Positions 1 to 11,670 of a stretch of 64,000 bases of DNA are shown one piece after another. The notes below the pieces were generated by a model. That model did not search any database. It was given only the letters and a program-made list of their open reading frames with translations, and was not told where the DNA came from. Source of the DNA: Otis tarda (taxonomy: Eukaryota; Chordata; Aves; Otidiformes; Otididae); assembly GCA_026413225.1 (NCBI GenBank), contig JAPMTP010000084.1, positions 62,001-126,000 on the forward strand. Reading direction: 5' to 3'. Position 1 is the stretch's first letter; the number at the start of each line of letters is the position of its first letter. A program made the translations under genes and the position numbers.

Positions 1-309
1 CAGGGTGCCCCCTGAAAAACAACCACGAAAAATAACGAACGTGAGACGATTGCTCCCACACCAAAAGTGCCAGCCACTCAAGCTCTTGCTGCTCCTCAGC
101 GGCCATTGGCAGCGCACCTACAGCAGCACAGACGTTGGGGCTCCGGGCTTTCCCTGACGAAAAGGGCTTCGACGTATACCACCAGCTGCACGTGGGCGCT
201 CCCTGAAAAAAAACCCCGAAAAATCACGAACGTCGGACCATTGCTCCCACACCAAAAGTGCCAGCCACTCAAGCTCTTGCTGCTCCTCAGCGGCCATTGG
301 CAGCGCACC

Positions 310-1690
310 TACAGCAGCACAGACATTGGGGCTCCGGGCTTTCTCTGACGAACAGGGCTTCGACTTTTACCACTAGCTGCATGTGGGCGCTCCCTGAAAA
401 AAAAAACCAAAAAATCACGAAAGTCGGACCATTGCTCCCACACCAAAAGTGCCAGCCACTCAAGCTCTTGCTACTCCTCAGCGGCCATTTTCAGTGCACC
501 TACAGCAGCACAGACATCGGGGCTCCGGGCTTTCTCTGACGAACAGGGCTTAGACGTTTACCACCAGCTGCACGTGGGCGCTCCCTGAAAAAAAACACAA
601 AAAATCACGAACGTCGGACAATTGTTCCCACACCAAAAGTGCCAGCCACTCAAACCCTTGCTGCTCCTCAGCGGCCATTGGCAGCGCACCTACAGCAGCA
701 CAGACATTGGGGATCCGGGCTTTCCCTGACGAATAGGGCTTCGACGTTTACCACCAGCTACACGTGGGAGCCCTCTGAAAAAAAAAAACCCGAAAAATCA
801 CGAACATCGGACCATTGCTCCCAGAAAAAAGTGCTGGACACTCAAGCTCTTGCTGCTCCTCAGCGGCCATTGGCAGCGCACCTGCAGCAGCACAGACATT
901 GGGGCTCCGGGCTTTCTCTGACGAACAGGGCTTCGACGTTTACCACCATCTGCAACAGGGCGCTCAATGAAAAAAAACCCCGAAAAATCACGAACGTCGG
1001 ACGATTGCTCCCACACCAAAAGTGCCAGACACTCAAGCTCTTGCTGCTCCTCAGCGGCCATTGGCAGCGCACCTACAGCACCAGAGACATTGGGGCTCCA
1101 GTCTTTCCCTGACGAACAGGGCTTTAACTTTTACCACCAGCTACACTTGGGCACCCACTGAAAAAAAACCCCGAAAAATCACGAACGTCGAACCATTGAA
1201 CCCACACCAAAAGTGCCAGCCACTCAAGCTCTTGCTGCTCCTCAGCGGCCATTGGCAGTCCACCTACAGCACCAGAGAAATTGGGGCTCCGGGCTTTCCC
1301 TGACGAACAGGGCTTCCACGTTTACCACCCGCTGCACTTGGGCGCCCAATGAAAAGAAACCCAAAAAATCACGAACGTCGGACCACTGCACCCACACCAA
1401 CAGCGCCAGACACTCAAGCTCTTGCTACTCCTCAGCGGCCATTTTCAGTGCACGTACAGCAGCACAGACATTGGGGCTCCGGGCTTTCTCTGACGAACAG
1501 GGCTTCCACGTTCACCACCAGCTGCAATAGGGTGCCCACTAAAAATAATACTCCAAAAATCACGAACGTCGGACCATTGCTCCCACACCAAAAGTGCCAG
1601 CCACTCAAGATCTTGCTGCTCCTCAGCGGCCATTGGCAGCGCACCTACAGCAGCACAGACACTGGGGCTCCGGGCTTTCCCTGACGAACA
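310..1690 (+). repeat. Multi-monomer block, first copy (partner 2789-4165)
   Basis: About seven consecutive monomers here recur almost letter for letter about 2,478 bp (13 monomers) downstream, carrying the same unusual variants. These include the CACTAGCTGCATGTGG variant near 370, a shortened CCCAGAAAAAAGTGC link near 820, and the AATAATACTCC link near 1545. This is a higher-order duplication inside subfamily A rather than independent homogenisation, since single neighbouring monomers are much less alike. Confidence 0.8.
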
Positions 1691-2788
1691 GGGCTTTGAC
1701 GTTTACCACCAGCTGCACGTGGGCGCTCCCTGAAAAAAAACCCCGAAAAATCACGAACGTCGGACCATTGCTCCCACACCAAAAGTGCCAGCCACTCAAG
1801 CTCTTGCTGCTCCTCAGCGGCCATTGGCAGTGCACCTACAGCAGCACAGACATTGGGGCTCCGGGCTTTCCCTGACGAACAGGGCTTCGACGTTTACCAC
1901 CAGCTGCACGTGGGCGCCCCCTGAAAAAAACCCCAAAAATCACGAACGTCGGACCATTGCTCCCACACCAAAAGTGCCAGCCACTCAAGATCTTGCTGCT
2001 CCTCAGCGGCCATTGGCAGCGCACCTACAGCAGCACAGACACTGGGGCTCCGGGCTTTCCCTGACGAACAGGACTTTGACATTTACCACCAGCTGCAACA
2101 GGGTGCCCCCTGAAAAACAACCACGAAAAATAACGAACGTGAGACGATTGCTCCCACACCAAAAGTGCCAGCCACTCAAGCTCTTGCTGCTCCTCAGCGG
2201 CCATTGGCAGCGCACCTACAGCAGCACAGACGTTGGGGCTCCGGGCTTTCCCTGACGAAAAGGGCTTCGACGTATACCACCAGCTGCACGTGGGCGCTCC
2301 CTGAAAAAAAACCCCGAAAAATCACGAACGTCGGACCATTGCTCCCACACCAAAAGTGCCAGCCACTCAAGCTCTTGCTGCTCCTCAGCGGCCATTGGCA
2401 GCGCACCTACAGCAGCACAGACATTGGGGCTCCGGGCTTTCCCTGACGAACAGGGCTTCGACGTTTACCACCACCTATACGTGGGCGCCCCCTGAAAAAA
2501 ACCCCAAAAAATCACGAACATCGGACGATTGCTCCCACACCAAAAGTGCCAGCCACTCAAGATCTTGCTGCTCCTCAGCGGCCATTGGCAGTGCACCTAC
2601 AGCACCAGAGACATTGGGGCTCCAGTCTTTCCCTGACGAACAGGGCTTCGACGTTTACCACCAGCTGCACCTGGGCGCTCCCTGAAAAAAAACCCCGAAA
2701 AATCACGAACGTCGGACAATTTCTCCCACAACAAAAGTGCCAGCCATTCAAGCTCTTGCTGCCCCTCAGCGGCCATTGGCAGTGCACC

Positions 2789-4165
2789 TACAGCAGCACA
2801 GACATTGGGGCTCCGGGCTTTCTCTGACGAACAGGGCTTCGACTTTTACCACTAGCTGCATGTGGGCGCTCCCTGAAAAAAAAAACCAAAAAATCACGAA
2901 AGTCGGACCATTGCTCCCACACCAAAAGTGCCAGCCACTCAAGCTCTTGCTACTCCTCAGCGGCCATTTTCAGTGCACCTACAGCAGCACAGACATCGGG
3001 GCTCCGGGCTTTCTCTGACGAACAGGGCTTAGACGTTTACCACCAGCTGCACGTGGGCGCTCCCTGAAAAAAAAACACAAAAAATCACGAACGTCGGACA
3101 ATTGTTCCCACACCAAAAGTGCCAGCCACTCAAACCCTTGCTGCTCCTCAGCGGCCATTGGCAGCGCACCTACAGCAGCACAGACATTGGGGATCCGGGC
3201 TTTCCCTGACGAATAGGGCTTCGACGTTTACCACCAGCTACACGTGGGAGCCCTCTGAAAAAAAACCCGAAAAATCACGAACATCGGACCATTGCTCCCA
3301 GAAAAAAAGTGCTGGACACTCAAGCTCTTGCTGCTCGTCAGCGGCCATTGGCAGCGCACCTGCCGCAGCACAGACATTGGGGCTCCGGGCTTTCTCTGAC
3401 GAACAGGGCTTCGACGTTTACGACCATCTGCAACAGGGCGCTCAATGAAAAAAAACCCCGAAAAATCACAAACGTCGGACGATTGCTCCCACACCAAAAG
3501 TGCCAGACACTCAAGCTCTTGCTGCTCCTCAGCGGCCATTGGCAGCGCACCTACCGCACCAGAGACATTGGGGCTCCAGTCTTTCCCTGACGAACAGGGC
3601 TTTAACTTTTACACCAGCTACACTTGGGCACCCACTGAAAAAAACCCCGAAAAATCACGAACGTCGAACCATTGAACCCACACCAAAAGTGCCAGCCACT
3701 CAAGCTCTTGCTGCTCCTCAGCGGCCATTGGCAGTCCACCTACAGCACCAGAGAAATTGGGGCTCTGGGCTTTCCCTGACGAACAGGGCTTCCACGTTTA
3801 CCACCCGCTGCACTTGGGCGCCCAATGAAAAGAAACCCAAAAAATCACGAACGTCGGACCACTGCACCCACACCAACAGCGCCAGACACTCAAGCTCTTG
3901 CTACTCCTCAGCGGCCATTTTCAGTGCACGTACAGCAGCACAGACATTGGGGCTCCGGGCTTTCTCTGACGAACAGGGCTTCCACGTTCACCACCAGCTG
4001 CAATAGGGTGCCCACTAAAAATAATACTCCAAAAATCACGAACGTCGGACCATTGCTCCCACACCAAAAGTGCCAGCCACTCAAGATCTTGCTGCTCCTC
4101 AGCGGCCATTGGCAGCGCACCTACAGCAGCACAGACACTGGGGCTCCGGGCTTTCCCTGACGAAC
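2789..4165 (+). repeat. Multi-monomer block, second copy
   Basis: This is the partner of 310-1690. It keeps the same ordered set of diagnostic monomer variants with only scattered base changes and small A-run length differences. The stretch 1-310 separately matches 2099-2410 at an offset of 2,098 bp (11 monomers). The left array has therefore undergone more than one multi-monomer duplication with different lengths. Confidence 0.8.
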
Positions 4166-4179
4166 AGGACTTTGACATT

Positions 4180-4980
4180 TACCACCAGCTGCACGTGGGC
4201 GCTCCCTGAAAAAAAACCCCGAAAAATCACGAACGTCGGACCATTGCTCCCACACCAAAAGTGCCAGCCACTCAAGCTCTTGCTGCTCCTCAGCGGCCAT
4301 TGGCAGCGCACCTACAGCAGCACAGACATTGGGGCTCCGGGCTTTCCCTGACGAACAGGGCTTCGACGTTTACCACCACCTATACGTGGGCGCCCCCTGA
4401 AAAAAACCCCAAAAAATCACGAACATCGGACGATTGCTCCCACACCAAAAGTGCCAGCCACTCAAGATCTTGCTGCTCCTCAGCGGCCATTGGCAGTGCA
4501 CCTACAGCACCAGAGACATTGGGGCTCCAGTCTTTCCCTGACGAACAGGGCTTCGACGTTTACCACCAGCTGCACCTGGGCGCTCCCTGAAAAAAAACCC
4601 CGAAAAATCACGAACGTCGGACAATTTCTCCCACAACAAAAGTGCCAGCCATTCAAGCTCTTGCTGCCCCTCAGCGGCCATTGGCAGTGCACCTACAGCA
4701 GCACAGACATTGGGGCTCCGGGCTTTCTCTGACGAACAGGGCTTCGACTTTTACCACTAGCTGCATGTGGGCGCTCCCTGAAAAAAAACCAAAAAATCAC
4801 GAAAGTCGGACCATTGCTCCCACACCAAAAGTGCCAGCCACTCAAGCTCTTGCTACTCCTCAGCGGCCATTTTCAGTGCACCTACAGCAGCACAGACATC
4901 GGGGCTCCGGGCTTTCTCTGACGAACAGGGCTTAGACGTTTACCACCAGCTGCACGTGGGCGCTCCCTGAAAAAAAAACA
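4180..4980 (+). repeat. Four-monomer block copied from 2275-3075
   Basis: Monomers here match 2275-3075 at an offset of 1,905 bp (10 monomers), including the CCACCTATACGTGGGCG variant and the TCTCCCACAACAAAAGTGC link. Together with the 13-monomer and 11-monomer offsets this shows a young, irregular higher-order structure built by unequal exchange of several lengths. Confidence 0.75.
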
Positions 4981-7900
4981 CTAAAAATCACGAACGTCGG
5001 ACAATTGTTCCCACACCAAAAGTGCCAGCCACTCAAACCCTTGCTGCTCCTCAGCGGCCATTGGCAGCGCACCTACAGCAGCACAGACATTGGGGCTCCG
5101 GGCTTTCCCTGACGAACAGGGCTTCGACGTTTACCACCAGCTGCACGTGGGCGCCCCCTGAAAAAAAACCCAGAAAAATCACGAACGTCGGACTATTTCT
5201 CCCACACCAAAAGTGCCAGCCACTCAAGCTCTTGCTGCTCCTCAGCGGCCATTGGCAGTGCACCTACAGCACCACAGACATTGGGGCACCAGGCTATTCC
5301 TGATGAAAAGGGCTTCGATGTTTACCACCAGCTGCACGTGGGCGCCCTCTAAAAAAAAAACCCGAAAAATCACGAACATCGGACCATTGCTCCCAGAAAA
5401 AAAGTGCTGGACACTCAAGCTCTTGCTGCTCCTCAGCGGCCATTGGCAGTGCACCTACAGCAGCACAGACATTGGGGCTCCAGTCTTTCCCTGACGAACA
5501 GGGCTTCGACGTTTACCACCAGCTGCACCTGGGCGCTCCCTGAAAAAAAACCCCGAAAAATCACGAACGTCGAACCATTGAACCCACACCAAAAGTGCCA
5601 GCCACTCAAGCTCTTGCTGCTCCTCAGCGGCCATTGGCAGTCCACCTACAGCACCAGAGAAATTGGGGCTCCGGGCTTTCCCTGACGAACAGGGCTTCCA
5701 CGTTTACCACCAGCTGCACTTGGGCGCCCAATGAAAAGAAACCCAAAAAATCACGAACGTCGGACCACTGCACCCACACCAACAGCGCCAGACACTCAAG
5801 CTCTTGCTACTCCTCAGCGGCCATTTTCAGTGCACCTACAGCAGCACAGACGTTTGGGCTCCGGGCTTTCTCTGACGAACAGGGCTTCCACGTTTACCAC
5901 CAGCTGCACCAGGGTGCCCACTAAAAATAATACTCGAAAAATCACGAACGTCGGACCATTGCTCCCACACCGAAAGTGCCAGCCACTCAAGCTCTTGCTG
6001 CTCCTCAGCGGACGTTGGCAGCGCACCTACAGCACCACAGACATTGGGGCTCTGGGCTTTCCCTGACGAACAGGGCTTCGACGGTTACCACCAGCTACAC
6101 GTGGGACCCCACTGAAAAAAACCCAAAAAAATCACGAACATCGGACAATTGCTCCCACACCAAAAGTGCCAGCCACTCAAGCTCTTGCTGCTCCTCAGCG
6201 GCCATTGGCAGTGCACCTACCGCACCAGAGACATTGGGGCTCCAGTCTTTCCCTGACGAACAGGGCTTCGACGTTTACCACCAGCTGCACCTGGGCGCTC
6301 CCTGAAAAAAAACCCCGAAAAATCACGAACGTCGGACCACTGCTCCCACACCAAAAGTGTCAGCCAGTCAAGCTCTTGCTGCTCCTCAGCGGCCATTGGC
6401 AGCGCACCTACAGCACCACAGACATTGGGGCTCCGGGCTTTCTCTGACGAACAGGGCTTCGACGTTTACCACCAGCTGCACCTGGGCGCTCAATGAAAAA
6501 AAACCCTGAAAAATCACGAACGTCGGACGATTGCTCCCACACCAAAAGTGCCAGACACTCAAGCTCTTGCTGCTCCTCAGCGGCCATTGGCAGCGCACCT
6601 ACAGCAGCACAGACATTGGGGCTCCTGGCTTTCCCTGACGAACAGGGCTTCCACGTTTACCACCAGCTGCACTTGGGCGCCCAATGAAAAGAAACCCAAA
6701 AAATCACGATCGTCGGACCACTGCACCCACACCAACAGCGCCAGACACTCAAGCTCTTGCTACTCCTCAGCGGCCATTTTCAGTGCAGCTACAGCAGCAC
6801 AGACATTTGGGCTCCGGGCTTTCTCTGACGAACAGGGCTTCCACGTTTACCACCAGCTGCACCAGGGTGCCCACTAAAAATAATACTCGAAAAATCACGA
6901 ATGTCGGACCATTGCTCCCACACCAAAACTGCCAGCCACTCAAGATCTTGCTGCTCCTCAGCGGCCATTGGCAGCGCACCTAAAGCACCACAGACATTGG
7001 GGCTCCGGGCTTTCCCTGTCAAACAGGGCTTTGACATTTACCACCAGCCGCAACAGGGCGCCCACTGAAAAAAAACCACGAAAAATAACGAACGTGGGAC
7101 GATTCCTCCCACACCAAAAGTGCCAGCCACTCAAGCTCTTGCTGCTCCTCAGCGGCCATTGGCAGCGCACCTACAGCACCACAGACATTGGGGCTCCGGG
7201 CTTTCCCTGACGAACAGGGCTTCGACGTTTACCACCAGCTGCACGTGGGCGCCCACTGAAAAAAAACCCCAAAAAATCACGAACGTCGGACGATTGCTCC
7301 CACACCAAAAGTGCCAGCCACTCAAGCTCTTGCTGCTCCTCAGCGGCCATTGGCACCGCACCTACAGCAGGAGAGACAATGGGGCTCCGGGCTTTCCCTG
7401 ACGAACAGGGCTTTGACGTTTACCACCAGCTGCACCAGGGTGCCTACTGAAAAAAACCCCGAAAAATCACAAACGTCGGAAGATTGCTCCCACATCAAAA
7501 GTGCCAGCCACTCAAGCTCTTGCTGCTCCTCAGCGGCCATTGGCAGTCCACCTACAGCACCAGAGACATTGGGGCTCCGGGCTTTCCCTGACGAACAGGT
7601 CTTCGACGTTTACCACCAGCTGCACGAGGGCGCCCCCTGAAAAAAAAAACGAAATATCAAGTACGTCGGACGATTGCTCCACACCAAAAGTGCCAGCCAC
7701 TCAGACCCTTGCTGCTCCTCAGCGGCCATTGGCAGCGCACCTACAGCACCACAGACATTGGGGCTCCGGGCTTTCCCTGACGAACAGGACTTCGACGTTT
7801 ACCACCACCTGCATATAGGCGCCCCCTGAAAATAAAACCTAAAAATCACGAACGTCGGACGATTGCTCCACTCCAAAAGTGCCAGACACTCACGCTCTTG

Positions 7901-10900
7901 CTGCTCCTCAGCGGCCACTGGCAGCGCACCTACAGCAGCACAGACATTGGGGCTCCGGTCTTTCCCTGACGAACAGGGCTTCCACGTTTACCACCAGCTA
8001 TACGTGGGAGCCCCCTGAAAATAAGCCCGAAAAATCACGAACGTCGGACCATTGCTCCCACACCAAAAGTGCCAGCCACTCAAGCTCTTGCTGCTCCTCA
8101 GCGGCCATTGGCACTCCACCTACAGCAGCACAGACACTGGGGCTCCGGGCTTTCCCTGACGAACAGGGCTTCCACGTTTACCACCAGCTGCAACAGGGAG
8201 CCCACTAAAAAAAAAACCTCAAAAAATCACGAACGTCGGACGATTGCTCCCACACCAGAACTGCCAGCCACTCAACCTCTTGCTGCTCCTCAGCGGCCAG
8301 TGGCAGTGCACCTACAGCAGCACAGACATTGGGGCTCCGGGCTTTCCCTGACGAACAGGGCTTCCACGTTTACCACCAGCTGCACCAGGGCGCTCACTGA
8401 AAAAAACCCCGAAAAATCACGAACGTCGGACCATTACTCCCACACCAAAAGTGCTAGCCACTCAAGCTCTTGCTGCTCCTCAGCGGCCATTGGCAGTGCA
8501 CCTACAGCACCACAGACATTGGGGCTCCGGGCTTTCCCTGACGAACACGGCTTCCACGTTTACTACCAGCTGCACGTGGGCGCTCCCGGAAAAAAAAACC
8601 CAAAAAATCACGAACGTCAGACGATTGCTCCCACACCAAAAGTGCCAGCCACTCAAGCTCTTGCTGCTCCTCAGCGGCCATTGGCAGCGCACCTACAGCA
8701 GCACAGACATTGGGGCTCCGGTATTTCCCTGACGAACAGGGCTTCCACGTTTACCACCAGCTGCACCGGGGCGCCTCCTGAAAAAAAACCCTAAAAAATC
8801 ACGACCGTCGAATGATTGCACCCACACCAAAAGTGCCAGCCACTCAAACCCTTGCTGCTCCTCAGCGGCCATTGGCAGCGCACCTACAGCACCACAGACA
8901 TTTGGGCTCCTGGCTTTCTCTGACGAACAGGGCTTCCACGTTTACCACCAGCTGCACGTGGGCGCTCCCGGAAAAAAAAAACCAAAAAATCACGAACGTC
9001 AGACGATTGCTCCCACACCAAAAGTGCCAGACACTCAAGCTCTTGCTGCTCCTCAGCGGCCATTGGCAGCGCACCTACAGCAGCACAGACATTGGGGCTC
9101 CGGGCTTTCCCTGACGAACAGGGCTTAGACGTTTACCAGCAGCTATACATGGGAGCCCCCTGACAAAAAAACCTGAAAAAATCACGAACGTCGGACTATT
9201 GCTCCCACACCAAAAGTGCCAGCCACTCAAGCTGTTGCTGCTCCTCAGCGGCCATTGGCAGCGCACCTACAGCAGCACAGACATTGGGGCTCCGGGCTTT
9301 CCCTGACGAACACGGCTTCGATGTTTACCAGCAGCTGCAACAGGGTGCCCACTAAAAAAAACCCCGAATAATCACGAACGTCGGACCATTGCTCCCACAC
9401 CAAAAGTGCCAGCCACTCAAGCTCTTGCTGCTCCTCAGCGGCCATTGGCAGTGCACCTACAGCAGCACAGACATTGAGGCTCTGGGCTTTCCCTGACAAA
9501 CAGGGCTTCAACGTATACCACCAGCTGCACGTGGGCGCCCCCTGAAAATAAAACCTAAAAATCACGAACGTCGGACCATTACTCCCACACCAAAAGTGCC
9601 AGCCACTCAAGCTCTTGCTGCTCCTCAGCGGCCATTGGCAGTGCACCTACAGCAGCACAGACATTGGGGCTCCGGGCTTTCCCTGACGAACAGGGCTTCG
9701 ACGTTTACCACCAGCTGCACGTGGGCGCTCCCGGAAAAAGAATCCCAAAAAATCACGAACGTCAGACGATTGCTCCCACACCAAAAGTGCCAGCCACTCA
9801 AGCTCTTGCTGCTCCTCAGCGGCCATTGGCAGCGCACCTACAGCAGCACAGACATTGGGGCTCCGGGCTTTCCCTGACGAACAGGGCTTCGACGTTTACC
9901 AGCAGCTATACGTGGGAGCCCCCTGAAAAAAAAACCCGAAAAATCACGAACGTCGGACGATTGCTCCCACACCAAAAATGCCAGCCACTCAAGTTCTTGC
10001 TGCTCCTCAGCAGCCATTAGCAGTGCACCTACAGCAGCACAGACATTGGGACTCCGGGCTTTCCCTGACGAACAGGGCTTCGACGTTTACCACCAGCTAC
10101 ACGTGGGCGCCCACTGAAAAAAACACTGAAAAATCACGAACGTCGAACCATTGCTCCCACACCAAAAGTGCCAGCCACTCAAGCTCTTGCTGCTCCTCAG
10201 CGGCCATTGGCAGCGCACCTACAGCAGGACAGACAATGGGGCTCCGGGCTTTCCCTGACGAACAGGGCTTCGACGTATACCACCAGCTGCACAGGGGCGC
10301 CGCCTGAAAAATAACCCCGAAAAATCACGAAAGTCGGACCATTGCTCCCACACCGAAAGGGCCAGCCACTCAAGCTCTTGCTGCTCCTCAGCGGCCATTG
10401 GCAGCGCACCTACAGCACCACAGACATTGAGGCTCCGGGCTTTCCCTGACGAACAGGGCTTCGACGTTTACCACCAGCTGCACCATGGCGCTCACTGAAA
10501 AAAAACCTCAAAAAATCACGAACGTCGGAAGATTCCTCCCACACCAAAAGTGTCAGCCACTCAAGCTCATGCTGCTCCTCAGCGGCCATTGGCAGCGCAC
10601 GTACAGCAGCACAGACATTGGGGCTCCGGGCTTTCCCTGACTAGCAGGCCTTCCACGTTTACCAACAGCTGCATGTGGGCGCTCCCTGAAAAAAAACACC
10701 CAAAAATCAGGAACGTCGGACGATTGCTCCCACACCAAAAGTGCCAGCAACTCAAGCTCTTGCTGCTCCTCAGCGGCCATTGGCAGCGCACCTACAGCAG
10801 CACAGACATTGGGGCTCCAGGCTTTCCATGACGAACAGGGCTTCGATGTTTACCACCAGCTGCACCTCGGCGCCCCCTGAAAAAAACCTGAAAAATCACG

Positions 10901-11539
10901 AACGTCGGACCATTGCTCCCACACCAAAAGTGCCAGCCACTCAAGCTCTTGCTGCTCCTCAGCGGCCATTGGCAGCGCACATACCGCAGCACAGACACTG
11001 CGGCTCCGGGCTTTCCGTGACGAACAGGGCTTCGAAGTATACCACCAGCTGCACCAGGGCGCTCACTGAAAAAAAACCCCGAAAAATCACCAACGTCGGA
11101 AGATTCCTCCCACACGAAAAGTGCCAGCCACTCAAGCTCTTGCTGCTCCTCAGCGGCCACTGGCAGCGCACCTACAGCAGCACAGACATTGGGGCTCCGG
11201 GCTTTCCCTGACGAGCAGGCCTTCCACGTTTACCACCAGCTGCACCAGGGCAGCCCCTGAAAAAAACCCGAAAAATCACGAACGTCGGACCATTGCTCCC
11301 ACACCAAAAGTGCCAGCCACTCAAGCTCTTGCTGCTCCTCAGCGGCCATTGGCAGCGCACCTACAGCAGCACAGACATTGGGGCTCCGGGCTTTCCCTGA
11401 CGAACAGGGCTTCGACGTTTACCACCAGCTGCACGTGGGCACCCACTGAAAAATAAGCCCGAAAAATCACGAACGTCGGACCATTGCTCCCACACCAAAA
11501 GTGCCAGCCACTCAAGCTCTTGCTGCTCCTCAGCGCACC

Positions 11540-11670
11540 TACAGCACCACATACATTGGTGCTCCGGGTAAACGTCGAAGCCCTGTTCCTCAGGGAAAGC
11601 CCGGAGCCACAATGTCTGTGCTGCTGTAGGTGTGCTGAGGAGCAGTAACAGCTTGAGTGGCTGGCACTTT
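11540..11670. other. Forward-to-reverse satellite turning point (left)
   Basis: Forward monomers stop at ...TTGGTGCTCCGGG (11,568) and the array continues at once in reverse with TAAACGTCGAAGCCC. The short stem on both sides (CATTGGTGCTCCGGG against CCCGGAGCCACAATG) encloses a ~30-bp loop. Both flanking monomers lack the GGCCATTGGCAG block. The same junction, in the same orientation, occurs at 57,545. Confidence 0.85.

Larger units (their letters stand above)
1..11568 (+). repeat. 191-bp satellite, subfamily A, forward array
   Basis: About 60 head-to-tail monomers of 190-191 bp start roughly at 67, 258, 448, 639, 830, 1022, 1213 and so on. Each monomer has the same order of blocks: CACACCAAAAGTGCCAGCC, a CTCTTGCTGCTCCTCAGCGG block, a GGCCATTGGCAG block, ACAGACATTGGGGCTCCGG, GGCTTCGACGTTTACCACC, CAGCTGCACGTGGGCG, an A-run with a short C-rich break, and ATCACGAACGTCGGACG. 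Neighbouring monomers differ at roughly 5-10% of sites. The phased A-runs could bend DNA. Open frames of 60-240 codons recur on both strands but shift frame with every monomer, because 191 is not a multiple of three, so they are not genes. The monomer length equals that of the zebra finch satellite Tgut191A, but I cannot compare the sequences here. Confidence 0.95.

Noticed and set aside
1-11568. Long recurring open frames (MPATQALAAPQRPLAAH... family, up to ~240 codons) on both strands of satellite A
   Set aside because: They are translations of a 191-bp tandem repeat; the frame shifts with each monomer, frames overlap on both strands, and no signal or domain is present.
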